From Salvia splendens (Eukaryota; Streptophyta; Magnoliopsida; Lamiales; Lamiaceae): 64,000 bases of DNA. The DNA lies in the NCBI RefSeq assembly GCF_004379255.2, contig NC_056041.1:248001-312000 (forward strand). Reading direction: 5' to 3'. The notes beneath the pieces are model-generated. The model was not told the DNA's origin, searched no databases, and was given only the letters and a program-made list of their open reading frames with translations. Positions 1-12,378 of the stretch are shown piece by piece. Within the stretch, counting starts at the first letter, position 1. Each line of letters begins with the position of its first letter. The position numbers were made by a program, and so were the translations under genes.

Positions 1-516
1 ATGTAGCTATATACATAAGTTTATTAACAAGATTTATTTACTAAACTAGCGTCTTGCAAATATATTTTCTAGATTTCATTATTAATTATGATCAATTAGT
101 CCTCGGACTTGAGCTACCATACTAGCAAGTTAATACCGTATATACCATTAGTGAGCACATCAAATAAACAAAAGTATATTTGAATTAAGTTAATTATTCA
201 GCTTTTTATCTTGAGCAGTTAGCCAAATGAAGTAATTCAAACATTATTTTAAATTCAATATATATAGTTTCCTTACCTTTTATGGATACTTTGTACCACA
301 TGCATTACACGTTTAGAGTATTTTATTTAACACTGAAGAAAGGTATTGAATAAATTACAAATTACTAATATTTACAAACGTGAAGAAAGGTATAAAGCGT
401 AGTTTATCTCACTCAATTGGGAAACAGAATGCCTTGCTTCATTAGTTTCCCATAATCACAATTCACGTGTACTACATTATCTATATATAGATTATTGTAA
501 TAAATTACAACATCCA
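1..516. other. AT-rich 5' spacer
   Basis: No gene is visible. The only signal is a TATATATA run at about 482-489, 28 bases before the ATG of the ankyrin-like gene, which could have been its TATA box or may just be AT-rich sequence. Confidence 0.5.
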
Positions 517-1851
517 ATGGAGGATTTTTGGAGCATTAAAATATGTGAGGGGATCTGCAAAAGAACAAATAGTGGGGATGGCTTCTGCATAGCAAAAATA
601 TACTCTTTGTTAAAAGATCACGAAAAAGAGCTCAAGGATATGGAAGAGGCGAAGTTCGCGGAGACTCCGCTCCACAAAGCAGCAGCAGCCGGGAACACGG
701 CGGTGCCTGATGCCGTCACTAGGCAGGAAGCTGGATTTGGGGGGGCCCACCGGGACACGGCGAGATTCATGGCTGCATTCGACAGGATGTTGGTGCGGGT
801 GAAGGGCAAGAACGGGATGACTCCGCTTCTGCTGTGCGCGGCCAGAGCCGGCAACCATGATGAAGAAGAGCGGAGGCTTCTCGCGAGGCTGCTCATAGTG
901 TGCCCGGAGTCTGTCCGCGACGTGAACAACTTGAAGCAGACCGTGGTTCACGTAGCGCTAGTGAAGCAGGGGTGCAAGACCGTGTGCATGCTCGTGGATT
1001 GGCTGAGGAGGAGGAATCGGATCTCGTCGGTCCTGTCTGTCAAGGATCTCAACGGCAACACACCCCTTCATGCCGCGGCTCAATTTGGATGTCTAGGGGT
1101 CAGTATTAATTTTATAATGAAGCGTGAAGTGAAATGAATTCATTAGTATAATAGTAAAAAATTGAAATAAGACAATGGGTGTTTCATGTTTGTTGTAGGG
1201 GGCAAAAAAAATAGTGAAATTGGTGAAATGGTGAAATTAAACAGACTGAATTCGGAGAGGATGAGCGCTCTAGACCTTGCCATAAAATACAATCAAAGTG
1301 AAGTGAAGAAACTGTTAGAAGAAAAAGGCGCCAAGGGAAGTAATGAGATTTGCGAAGCTACAACAACAACCGATTACGTCCTCACCGACTCAGCCTTCTC
1401 CCGAGCCTACTACTACCTAACCGAAGAGCTCACCCTTGAGTTGCGCAACACCATCTTGGTGGTCGCCACGCTCATACCAAGCCGGGAGGACTCTATCCCC
1501 CCAACGACACACAAACCACCCCGGGAAGCCTAGACAGCCTCCCCCGGAGGCTGCTTTTAACAGAGGACGACACGTGGCCGGGCAGATGGTTATGGAGAAG
1601 GAGAAGTATCGTTACTTCATGCCGTGCAACACATTCTCGTTTGCCCTGTCGATCGTGACTCGCCGGTGTTCTTGATCCTCCACCTCTGCCTGGTGTTCAT
1701 GTGCATCAGCTATCTTCTGGCTCTAGACGCCATATCTCATTACACGGTCATCTCCAACTACGTAGCTCTTGTATTATCCGGTGAAAGCACTCCTCATCGA
1801 CGAGGACTGGTGGCTGCAGGGACTCAGTGTCAAAGTTTCCAACTGTTGTAG
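517..1851 (+). pseudogene. Broken ankyrin-repeat / PGG-domain gene (BDA1-like family)
   Basis: Exon 1 (517 to about 1098) encodes ankyrin-like stretches such as ETPLHKAAAAGNTA, GMTPLLLCAARAG and NGNTPLHAAAQFG. An intron with acceptor TTGTAG near 1199 leads to a second exon with SERMSALDLAIKYNQSE and a PGG-domain start, LRNTILVVATLI. In the family that helix continues into ATVT(Y/F)QAG. Here YQAG appears in a different frame near 1475, the later PGG helix (KYRYFMPCNTFSFALSIV) lies in that frame at about 1606-1660, and a hydrophobic tail lies in yet another frame (1660-1760). The early ankyrin repeats also look internally deleted. Intact relatives are plasma-membrane ankyrin proteins with C-terminal transmembrane helices. 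At least two frameshifts make this a probable pseudogene; a sequencing error could explain one of them. Confidence 0.75.
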
Positions 1852-1936
1852 CGTAGTTAAATGGTTTTACACCGATACTGCTATGAGGATGAAGAAGCAG
1901 CACGCGCTGCTACTTCTTAATTAGTCATTCTTCATA

Positions 1937-3056
1937 GAGTAAATGCCAAAATTGGTCCTGAACATATAGTCATTTTACGATTTTAGTCCTAAACATTATC
2001 TTTTGGATTTTTTGGTCCTGCACATATGGACATTTGATCATTTTGGTCCTCCGTCAATATTTCCGTTAAAAACTAACGGTCAACATTATCTTTTGGATTT
2101 TTTGGTCCTGCACATATGGACATTTGATCATTTTGGTCCTGCACATATGGAATTTTGATCATTTTGGTCCTCCGTCAATATTTTCGTTAAAAACTAACGG
2201 TCAACGGCCGATTTTTGACTAAAACAATGGGTTGGGTCGGGTCGTGTTTGGGTCGTGTTTGGGTTACACGTTAAGAAAAAAATAATATTTTCTTAAAATC
2301 TAAGCATAATATTTTCGTTAAAATCTAAGCATAATATTCTTAAAAAATTAATTAATATTTTTTAATTAATAAAATTAAAGTATAGTATTTTTTAATTGAT
2401 TTTTTCATGAATTTGAAGAAAATATTATGCTTAGATTTTATTAAAAATAATTTTTTAATTATTTAATTTTATTATATAGATTTAATATTAGTATACTTTA
2501 ATTTTATTGTTTTGATTAAAAAATGATTATTTTAATTTGGTAATTTTTTATTTTATCGTGTAATATCATGTTTAAATCGTATAATAACATCATGTTTTAG
2601 TCGTTATAATATTTTTAATCAACAAAAATAACTAAAAATTAAAGGTTTATAATTTTTTAATTAATACAAAATAATTATTTTTTTTTCTTAACGTGTAACC
2701 CAAACCCGACCCAAACACGACCCAACCCAACCCATTGTTTTAGTCAAAAATCGGCCGTTGACCGTTAGTTTTTAACGAAAATGTTGACGGAGGACCAAAA
2801 TGATCAAAATTCCATATGTGCAGGACCAAAATGATCAAATATCCATATGTGCAGGACCAAAAAATCCAAAAGATAATGTTGACCGTTAGTTTTTAACGAA
2901 AATGTTGACGGAGGACCAAAATGATCAAATGTCCATATGTGCAGGACCAAAATGATCAAATGTCCATATGTGCAGGACCAAAAAATCCAAAAGATAATGT
3001 TTAGGACCAAAATCGTAAAATGGCTATATGTTCAGGACCAATTTTGGCCTTTACTC
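1937..3056. mobile_element. Palindromic Mutator-like MITE with 9-bp target duplication
   Basis: The two ends are inverted copies: GAGTAAATGCCAAAATTGG at the left and the matching CCAATTTTGGCCTTTACTC at the right. The inverted arms run for over 300 bp each (about 1937-2285 and 2680-3056). The element is flanked by a perfect 9-bp direct repeat TTCTTCATA (1928-1936 and 3057-3065), the hallmark of Mutator-type insertion. Each arm is built from subrepeats of a unit with TTTTGGTCCTGCACATATGG. The core is very AT-rich and contains a further inverted repeat around TAAGCATAATATT. There is no transposase ORF, so it is non-autonomous. Confidence 0.85.
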
Positions 3057-3065
3057 TTCTTCATA

Positions 3066-3374
3066 ATCTACTACTCTACTTACTAAATAAATGTAAACTA
3101 GGGGCATCAATTATATACAACTCTTTTATTTCTCCTTTACATTATTCACGAAAACAAACATTCCTAATTCCATATATTCGCCGAATACTATATATGAAAC
3201 TCAAATCCTCTCCCGAAATCATAAATATCACAACCACACACATACATAACGTAGCTTAATTTATTAATCAAACCTGAGGTAGCTATATAGATAGATAGAC
3301 ACGTTAATTAATTATGACAATAAACTTCAGTAGTTCCGTAGTAATTAATTAACTATTCACACTAGTCAAAGAGA
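3066..3374. other. Spacer / 3' flank of the MYB gene
   Basis: No ORF of note. This stretch should include the 3' UTR of the minus-strand MYB gene; no clear polyadenylation signal was pinned down. Confidence 0.4.
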
Positions 3375-4837
3375 TTATGGAAAAGAAGCCAGCAAAGTTG
3401 ATGATTCTTCCTCCCCACCAATATTCCCTTGTGCTTGCTCCCATAAAAAGTATCCAGAAAATGAATTCTGTGCTTCAATCCATTCATTCATCTCATTTCT
3501 CTGTTGCAAACACTCAGCCTCTGAGATTGCACTATTCTGCACATCCATAGGCAGCATAAGATTCTCTAGATTCTCCATTAATGGTGTGAACTGGACCATT
3601 TCTTGTTGGTGCCATGTTTCTTGGTTCAGTAATGCAGCTTCATGGAGAATGTGATCTACTCTGGTGTTGCTAGTGAGGCCAAGGGCTTCTGCGGTCATGG
3701 TGGGCCCGATGTCGAACATGAAGGTTGTGGTTTTTAGAGGGAGTAATGTGTCCTGAGGAGGCGACTTGGTGGATAGGTTTAGGTAAGGGAAGAGGATTTG
3801 AGGAGAGGTGAAGTGAGAATCTTGATTAAGGTTTGTTTTGGTGTTGTTTGATGATGCCTTTCTTATCTTCTTCTTTATCCATGAATTCCAGTAGTTTTTT
3901 ATCTCGTTATCAGTTCTTCCCGGTAAATGGCTCGCTATGTGTGCCCATCTGGCAATAGTAGATCATGTAAAAGATCAACGATCGGAGTTAAATTTTTGTA
4001 CAAATTAAATTGATAAAAAAACGTTATTTAAAACAAGCAAAGTTGTCGCTTTATTATAAAATTGGCTAGAATAAAGGAAAAGGTTTGAGAGGGATGGAAC
4101 GTGGGATTTCTTCGTTGAGAAGTGACTTAAAAAACAAGTGCTAGAATAATTCATACTTGACTACTGTATGCTTGTTTTTGACTATAAAAACATTCTATAA
4201 TTAGACAAAATTTGTGTCATTACCATCTTAACGACTTTCCAAACTGCCAAGTGAAAGCTACGTATTTCAGTAAGAAAAAATACTACTACTACATGCAAAA
4301 ATACACACATTACTGTAAACTAGTTATTGCTTAAAAACACTCAAGAATTCAATATCTATATATACACACATTATACATATAACCAAGAATTGCATTTATA
4401 ATGATCAACAACCTTCAAAAATATACCACACAATCAATATTAATTCTACTTAATTAATAAAATAAAAATCTTGTGTGTACAATGTTAGGGTTTATTACCT
4501 GTTTCCTACTGCCCCATGAAGATTGATGATCATCTTTTCCTCCTCTGGTGTGAACCTCCCCCTTCGAATATCCGGCCTCAAATAATTTATCCATCTCAGA
4601 CGACAGCTCTTGCCACATCTTTGAAGCCCTACCACAAAAAAAAGAAGAAAAAGTCGAGATTACAAAATACTAGGAGTTATAGACGATTGATGAATGTGAA
4701 AAACCTGCTTTCTGAGGCACTTCGCTCCAACAGCCATAGCCATGAGTGGTGATGTATTGGACGAGCTTCTCGTCTTCCTCGGGCGACCACAGGCCCCGCT
4801 TGACCTTCTGCTGGTTGCAGCAAGAATGGTGTCCCAT
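3375..4837 (-). CDS. MYB103: R2R3-MYB transcription factor, MYB103-like
   Basis: Three exons on the minus strand: 4837-4705, 4628-4499 and 3948-3375. All junctions are GT-AG and in phase, giving 278 residues. The start [20 protein letters not shown] and the R2 and R3 repeats (about residues 14-112, with the Trp pattern and [20 protein letters not shown]) match the AtMYB103 (AT1G63910) type rather than MYB26 or subgroup 13. The C-terminal FLWE segment resembles the FFFW(D/E) motif near the end of MYB103. In Arabidopsis MYB103 acts in the secondary-wall network of xylem and fibre cells and is needed for syringyl lignin, so a nuclear activator of wall genes is inferred. The two intron positions are the classic R2R3 ones. 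Family assignment is firm; orthology is from remembered sequences. Confidence 0.92.
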
Positions 4838-5494
4838 GATCACTAATTTTGAGGTTAAATTAAGCAGAAAATTGGGAGCGATTCTGCTCTAATTTATGTT
4901 GAGAGAGAAAAAAATGGACCCATGAAACAGGACTAATATTTGTGCGTTCCATCTAACACTAAAATGACATTTGATCAAACTCAATATAGTTCTACGTACA
5001 CATGTAAGTATTATGTACAGTAACAAACTTTTATTTTCATCAAGCTAGGCTAGCTGCCTGTGGCTGTGGGTACATCTCTTCCGCCGATGTTTGCGTACGT
5101 ACGACGTGCAAATCAAGTCATGTAATAACCAACTTAACCATTATTAATAAAGAATCACAATTTCTCTATTTTTTTTTTTATTATGGGGAAAGAATGCCGA
5201 CAATTTCAAGTGTGCAACACTCCAAACTTGTACCAATAACTATTTTTAAATGCACATTTTTTATTCTCGTGATCATAGGGTAGCATTTTAGCCCTGTGAT
5301 CGCTTTGGCCAGGAGGTAAATTTTAGGGTTAATCATGTCTTGTGTCACTGATTTTTCACATATTTAAACTATAATTATAGATATCACATATTCATAATCA
5401 AAGTTAGGTTGTTTTTCATATTGTTAATCCTGTGTTACAATGGGTTCGGATCTCCTACTGTGCTCAATTGCACAGCAGGCCATATTGTGCATTA
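4838..5494. other. Upstream region of the MYB gene
   Basis: AT-rich spacer that should hold the promoter of the minus-strand MYB gene. No element was recognised with confidence. Confidence 0.4.
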
Positions 5495-5502
5495 GAACGT
5501 GG

Positions 5503-5936
5503 CAGGGACGGATCTAATATATGTTTAGAAGGGGCAAATGCCCCACCTCAATTTCCAATAGATATATACATATATACATTATGTTAATCTAATACTCACA
5601 TATTCACGATAATTTGCCCCCCTTCATTTAATAAAATAAAGATTTACTTGCCCCTCTCCTATGAAAAACACAGCTTGCACCATCACACGTAACAAAATAG
5701 TAACAAAATAGGGGAGATCCAAGGCCCAAATTAAAATATATAAATATAAGCCATAGAAAATAACAAAAAAGAAATCTAAAAATGTGTTCCTTTCGAAAAA
5801 GCCGCAATAACTGAGGCCCTCTCCCAACACCAAAATTTTTTCTCTTGTTATTATATTTTTTATATTTTAATATTTATTTATTTATTATATGTTAATATTT
5901 TGCCCCTCCTACTACAATTTTCTGGCTCCGTCCCTG
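5503..5936. mobile_element. Non-autonomous hAT element (434 bp)
   Basis: The ends are inverted repeats CAGGGACGGA and CTCCGTCCCTG. The flanks are a perfect 8-bp duplication GAACGTGG (5495-5502 and 5937-5944). An 8-bp duplication with CAGGG termini is typical of hAT transposons. Subterminal GGGGCAAATGCCCC-like palindromic sequence is present and there is no transposase, so this is a MITE. Confidence 0.88.
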
Positions 5937-5944
5937 GAACGTGG

Positions 5945-8117
5945 CAATTAAATCTTTCTATTTTTCTCAATATTATTGAAGCCGCATGGGGATCCCAACC
6001 GGTGTTACAATTGTTTCAAGCATCAGAGATATCGAAAAATGCCCACAGGTTTGGGTCTACCAACGTAAGAATTCTAGTTCCATCACAATTTTAATGTTCA
6101 TAACTTTTTTTGTCATTTTTCGGGAAATGTCCTGAATAAATGGGACATTTTTTTAAGGAAAAACTCAGGCTATAGGGGAAGGTGAATTCAGGCAAAAAAT
6201 ATTACTAAACTTTTTAGAAGTAAAAGCTAGGTATGCATTGTCCCACATGCACTCCATTCTTAAGTCAAACTATGAAATGATGGAAATTACTATATTTGAT
6301 GCTATTGTATCAGAACCTTGTATTGTATATAATGATAAGCCCAAAACTGATTCACCACTCAGTTTTTTCAATTATGTAAGTCTTATTTTCTCTTCTATAC
6401 TATTTTCTTGGCTATGTGTGTGTTAGGTGTGTATATAGTTCTATGTATTACAGATTCATTTCAACAATATACGTGTGCAATTAACCTATATATTTTGATT
6501 TGCAAGACAGAGGGAGAATACGGTTATAAATAGAGGATACATTTTGAGCAATAAAATAATGTAAGTGATGATAGAGAAAATGGAGAAAGAAGCAATGATA
6601 ATGACCATTAGAGAGGAATTTCAACTGATGCAAATCTTCCACCATACAGATTTGAAAAATAAGTGAATTTTATGAGAAGCTGGATTTGGAAGTAAAATGA
6701 AAATCATTCTAAAAAGGACAGATTTAGGGGTGGGAATGATATAAAATAGAGAAATGATTAATCTTAGCTTTAAGGGGGAGCAATAGAGTAGCCTATCATG
6801 GCCTACACCTTAGGGAGAGATTACGAAAGTAATTAGTGAGAAATGACATGTGAAATAACCTCCTAAGCATGGTTGGTTGAGTTAGGAGTAATTCATAGAT
6901 AACAATAACATATCCACCTTAATCAATTAAGCTCTTTAATAATGTTAATTATGCTTAATTTCTGTGTGTTTAACACTAACTATTTGTATTGGCGAATTGC
7001 AGCCAGTGATGGCCCATTAAATGGGCCCTATCATCCATCATTAGTAGCTTAATTATACCTTTCTCGTAATCACATCCAACTTGCTCCTTTTAATATTTTC
7101 AAGCTTTTTTCTTTTTTTTATTAAATTGAAGTTGAAGCTTATATTTGCTCTTTTTACAAACATATTAGTACCATAATGTTTCTAATAAGAAAATTTCACC
7201 AGTTAGATATCTAGTGCAATATTAATCGTTATAGTTTAGTACTTAACCATAAAAAAAAGTTTAGAAAATTTGCCAACGTTTAATATTTTTACGAAAATAT
7301 CTGTACCAAATGAATAATAATGTATCAATTCGAAAATTTTGGATTCTGAAATTCAATGTGACGTGTTAAATTATTGAGTATTTGAATGGTTGAGTATCAA
7401 AATGTTACTACTTCAACATTAATTAGATATTTTTAAGTAAAAATGTTTAACGTTAAACGTTTTCGCATGTTATACTAATTTACCTTTCAGATTCCACTCA
7501 CCCATTTTATAATAATTTTTGGTTATCAGCATGTATACTCTATGAATTAATTGGTGAACATTTTCATATAAGTTATTATCTAGTAAAATTTCATTCTTGA
7601 AAAGCGTAAAAAAAAAAAATATTTATTGTAAATAATGCTCTGGGATTGTATCTAATTTACCTACTTAATTGCATTCCTAAATTTTTAATAATTAGAAATA
7701 ACTAGTAATATATAAATTAATCGTGAAAAATAAAACATTGATTATTAATTATTTAGTCTCACAAACTACATACAGAGCGGCCTTGTAGAACCTAGAATTG
7801 TGGTTATTTAATAAGGCCCAAAATCTATTTTGGGCTCTTCAAAACAATCTATTTTGGGGTGTCCCCATCGCTATATTTAATGTAAAGGTCGGCCGCTAAT
7901 CACTCATCCATCCTCTTTTAAAACATGTAAAAGCCTCTTTCATTTTCATAATCACATTTCTTTATTAAAGCAACTTTTTAAACTAATTCTCCTTAATAAA
8001 CTAATTCTTTCTCCCAAAACGGATATTATTCGGGAATTTCGCTTTAGATCTTTGAGAATCAATTTTCTTAGATTCTAGTGTAATTAATGTATACTCCTAA
8101 ATTGTAACGGCTCCGTA
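5945..8117. other. AT-rich spacer without recognised gene
   Basis: Only short fortuitous ORFs. No coding region, RNA gene or bounded repeat could be supported. Confidence 0.5.
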
Positions 8118-8499
8118 GAGCATCCGCAATGGCGGACTTCCCGCCGGACGTCGGACCGGCGTGCCGGATGTCCGCGCTGGACGTCCGTTGCGGATACCTC
8201 ACATCCGCGGCTTTCGGGCGACGTCCGCCATTGCGGTGCCACGACGGACGTCCCAATTTTTGATTTTTTAAAAATAATTATGTATGTTTTTTACTATTTA
8301 AATAAAATCGTTGCATTTTTTCCGTATTCGTGTCGAAATTTTAATTCCGTACATATTTGTGAATTTTTATTATTGTGGATGTCTGTCATTGTGCAGTGGG
8401 ATATCCTTATGATGTGGCAGTGTAGTGGGATGTCATTATGACGTGACAGGAGGTGTTTTTAGGAAGTCTGTCGGGACATCCGCACCATTGCGGAGTTCT
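8118..8499. mobile_element. PIF/Harbinger-type MITE, GGACGTC-rich
   Basis: The left end GAGCATCCGCAATGGCGGA and the right end ACCATTGCGGAGTTC are imperfect inverted copies. The interior is full of GGACGTCC-type palindromes, as in the clearer copy at 18029-18482. The target duplication is not clear here, so the exact ends are approximate. Confidence 0.6.
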
Positions 8500-8587
8500 T
8501 AAAAAAATTAAACGAATTAAAATGGCAAATGTAACTCGAATTGGCGGAGATAAATAATTTTGACAAAAGATATTTTACGCATTCTAA

Positions 8588-10492
8588 GAGCATTAACAAT
8601 GGTTGGGCCCTCCCATTCCACGTCAGCATTTGGCCAAAGGGCCTATCTTCCCACAATGGAAGGGCCCTCCCATTTCCACATCATCATTTATTTTGCTTTA
8701 AAATTTTTTAATATGTTATCAAATTAAATAAATTTAAATGCAAAAAAAAAATATTAAAACGCAAATCATCGTTGTATTACAAGATTGGAAAATAGAATAC
8801 AACGAGATGAAAAAAAACCTACATTTAAAAGAAAAAAGTAAAATAACAAAAAAAACTACAAATAAAAACCTAGATACGAGTCAGTTGTCGGCTTTGTCGT
8901 CGGAATGCAGACCCATCTGTTTCTTCATCCGATTGATAGTTTTCCAGATGTCCGTCTTCACACGAACATCCGATTCTTCTTGATACAGCCTATAGAACTT
9001 ATGCAGCTAAGCGTATCCGGCAATTCTCACATCACCCTCAGCGTCCCCCCAGTCGACTGGGAGGCACTACCCTGAGACTTCCCCTCCTTCCCCTTCGCCG
9101 CTGCCTTCGCCGCTTTCACTCCCATTGGGCGCCGAGGAGTGGGCAGAACTACCTCAACTGACTCGGTTAAGTCGGTTGGCGTCGGACCGTTGCCGCTCAA
9201 ACTCCCGGATCCAACGAGCTTCGTCCTCCTCGAGCCTGTCGCCGCTGCTGCCTCAATTCCCGCCTGAAATTTTTCTTGATCCTTCAGTTTCATGTAGGCT
9301 TCATAGTGTTGGAACCCGGCGCTGCTGACGGTACTCGTGAATTGGGCTAGCGACAAATCCCGCACGTTGGTGTAGCTCATACCGCTCGTCATCATTCAGC
9401 ATTTGTTCTCGTATATGCCATGAAACTTACCAATGTGGAACATGACACGCTCGAAATGCTTGCGAAGCTCCGGCGCCTTGACGGTGCTCCTTTAGGCTTC
9501 ACTCCCTCCTCATTGTATCGTTGCGCGATGCGGGTCCTGAAACCAATCTTCCGTTTGGTTGTTCGATACAACCGGATCCTCGCCGATATCGATCCAACCC
9601 CTTGCCAGAGCAAGCGTCACAGCTGGCGTATAATGTGTTCGCCGCCTCTTACCCTTCGCAACAGGCGCCTCCGGCTCCGCGGCCTTCCCCTTCTCTTTTG
9701 GAGGTGATGGGTGCATCTCCTACACTTCATACTCTTCTGTGCTGAAGCTCGGATCTGTGACTAGAATAGTTGTCGATCCGTGAGTGCCGGGTGTAGAACT
9801 CATCTTCTCTGGTCGGTACACCGCGTCCCCGTAATTCGGGTCGATTCCTCTTCCGATGCTCCAGTGGAACACCTGCGGGGTAATTGACCTACCAGCATCG
9901 ACAAAGGTGCTGCCGGAGATTTGAGGGAAGGCCGCAGGTTGGTTCCCGGTGAAGTAAAGAGTGAATCCTCCGCCGAATATGTTGCCTCCGGGAACTTGGT
10001 TGAAGTAGGGATTTTGCTGAGATGGTAGAGGTTGGTTGAAGTAGGGATTTTGCGGAGTGGATGGAGTTTGGGTATCGAGCGGAATTTGGGTTCCGCTCGT
10101 GTATGGGCTTCCATCGCAGGATAATTGGGGAGAGTTGTCAGAATCCATTTTGTAGAGAGAGGAAGTGTAGCGTGAAAAGATGAGTGATGGAAAGTGGTCA
10201 AAGTGTTGGAAAGTGGAGGAATGAGAGTGAAAGTGATGGGAAATGGAGATATATATACAGAAAATAAGAAAATTTTCGAAAAAACCAAAAAAAATTAAAA
10301 TGAGAGGGCCGATCTTAGGCCCTTCCTCCACAATGGAGGGCCGATCGAAGGGCCCTTCTCATCGGCATAGGGCGATATATCGCCATTTGGGAGAGAGAGA
10401 GGGGGGGCGGTCGACGGCCCCTTTTTTGCTATGGTAGGGTGTTGATGGCCAATGGGGAAGGCCCTCCCATCGGCCCTCCATTGCTAATGCTC
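8588..10492 (-). mobile_element. 1.9-kb PIF/Harbinger-type element carrying a Myb-like ORF
   Basis: The ends GAGCATTAACAATGG and CCATTGCTAATGCTC are inverted copies. The flanks are TAA (8585-8587 and 10493-10495), the 3-bp target duplication of PIF/Harbinger elements. The element contains a decayed minus-strand Myb/SANT-like ORF but no DDE transposase reading frame, so it is a deletion derivative that keeps only the accessory DNA-binding gene. Confidence 0.8.
8881..10148 (-). pseudogene. Harbinger Myb/SANT-like protein, frameshifted
   Basis: Starting near 10148 (MDSDNSPQLSCDG), the minus strand encodes a Pro/Asn/Gln-rich N-terminus with FNQ repeats. A SANT-like segment follows (HYTPAVTLALARGWIDIGED, then NNQTEDWF). 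The frame then shifts to RIAQRYNEEGVKPKGAPSRR, and again to LAQFTSTVSSAGFQHYEAY with LKDQEKFQAG and RPMGVKAAKAAAKGK. A C-terminal stretch with KTINRMKKQMGLHS ends at about 8881. These motifs match the plant protein often misannotated as 'glutathione S-transferase T3-like', the Myb-like DNA-binding partner encoded by PIF/Harbinger elements. At least two frameshifts break it. Confidence 0.78.
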
Positions 10493-10495
10493 TAA

Positions 10496-12353
10496 TAGTT
10501 ACCTTTTTAAAAAAAATTAACTCCTATATAAGGGAGGAAATTACAAATAAACTCCTATACTATAAATATGAGGAACATCTCATGCAATAATATCTAAGCT
10601 CCTTACCACTAGGACAAAGACTCTGGACATGCTCTAATAGTTACTTAATACTACTGTTTCTGCTCGAACTTCCAGTTCTAGCTAGAAATCAAACAACCTC
10701 TATCCACAAATAATTATCTTACTTTTTTACTACTCTAAGTTTTATAAAAATACGAAAAGTGAGTAGAATGATTAGTGAAATCTGAAGTACTAACTCTATC
10801 TTATAATACGAGTTATACTTGGTGTGGTAAGAGTTTTAAGAAATATAAATAATTGTGAATTGGAATATAAGGTCTGTTTTTTAATATTATTTTTATAATA
10901 AAATGTAAGTTAAATGAGTTAATAAAATATGAGACCTACTTATCATTTATGATAAATTGAAATGTGACCAATATTGTGGGATGGATTGAAATGATCAAAT
11001 GTGACTCTTTATTGTGGGATGCAAATAGTATTTAATGTTATAGTAATAAAAATAAAATAAATATATATATTAATAGTGATCGACCAAAATGACAAAATGA
11101 AACAAATAACAATTCGACTCATGAATATTATCAATTGTGACATGCTTTCCATTCCTAATTGCAATAATTCAAGAACTTAAAGTGAGGAGAGGAAGGTGGA
11201 AGAGCAATATGGTGTAATGGATCATCCAAGACTACAAGGCTCGGTCGAAATATCTGTCAAATTGCCTTTTGAATTTTGAATTTAATAATATTAGAATCTG
11301 CTAACCAACTTTTTTGCCTCTTTGGCTAGGGAAGAAAAAACAATATCTCAACGTGGGCACACCAACAGTAGTAGACAACGAAACGCGTTCAACGCCTCAA
11401 CTTTTGTCATAATTTTTGGCATTTTTATTTTTAAACGCTCACACCCTTTTGGCAAAAGTGTGTCTTGCAAATTACAAGATGGCCCTCCATGTGCAAAGAC
11501 CAACTTCTTTGCCATGACTCGTTAATTTTGGTATGTTGAATTTGTCCTTACTTATTGTCATCTTCTAATTATATGGTGCATGCACCCACTAACTAGAAAG
11601 CTTGTTATACACAATAATTGTTCTTGTTTTGCACTTTGATTTAGTCGAAAATTTAAATTGGTTCTTAAACTAGTTCCTATTTCCTACCGCCGGGATGATT
11701 TTCATCTAAATCGACATATAAGATCAATGGTGGTGGACACATAAAATTATTTTAGTAAAGGTTGTATATTCTCAATTTTGTGTTCAAAATTATGTGATAT
11801 GGAGTAATAATTTTTCTATAATTTATAGTATGAACTTTTGCACAACAATTCACACAAAATACCAATAAATTAAAGATTTATACTACAAAACTGAACTTTG
11901 TTGGGGCTTTGTAAGTTCTTCTTGTGTCTATCAGTATGTATTGATTGAAATTGAAATAAACATTTTTTTTATATTAGTATCAATAATACAAAAATATCAT
12001 TCTATGTAGAAAACATAAAAAAAAATTATTTGATTTAAAAATTAATCTTGACCATCCATGAATAAAGATTTACAAACTAGATTGATTTCTTCGAATGAAC
12101 AGGATTCAGCCAAGAGCTTTTATCGAGTCGTTGTCTTCCATATACATGTATAAAAAACAGCATATGGTCCGTTCATATATAAAAATTGTACGTATAGTAT
12201 AATGTATCCATCTCAAATTAAAGCAAGGGTATAGCAAGGGCAATATAGTAATTGAGTGAGAAACGGTAAGCCCCCGACAAACAATAACCATCGCCCATCC
12301 CTTCACCACTTATATTAACTACCAAAACCGTCGCTCCAAACTACCACCGCCAA
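10496..12353. other. AT-rich spacer, degraded MITE-like stretch
   Basis: No gene is seen. About 10799-11036 has phrases typical of plant Stowaway MITEs (GTGGGATG, ATATGAGACC), but intact ends are missing. The last 100 bases should include the promoter and leader of the ROH1-like gene. Confidence 0.4.
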
Positions 12354-12378
12354 AGAAAAGAAAAGAAAAGAAAAGAAA
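12354..12378 (+). repeat. (AAAAG)n microsatellite in the 5' leader
   Basis: About five AAAAG units end immediately before the ATG at 12379, so the repeat lies in the probable 5' UTR of the ROH1-like gene. Confidence 0.7.

Noticed and set aside
2804..3010. Small minus-strand ORF with FGPAHMEF-like repeats
   Set aside because: Produced by the subrepeats of the Mutator-like element arms.
6238..6426. Short ORF with a hydrophobic end
   Set aside because: Isolated, no homologous motif and no splice context; likely chance in AT-rich sequence.
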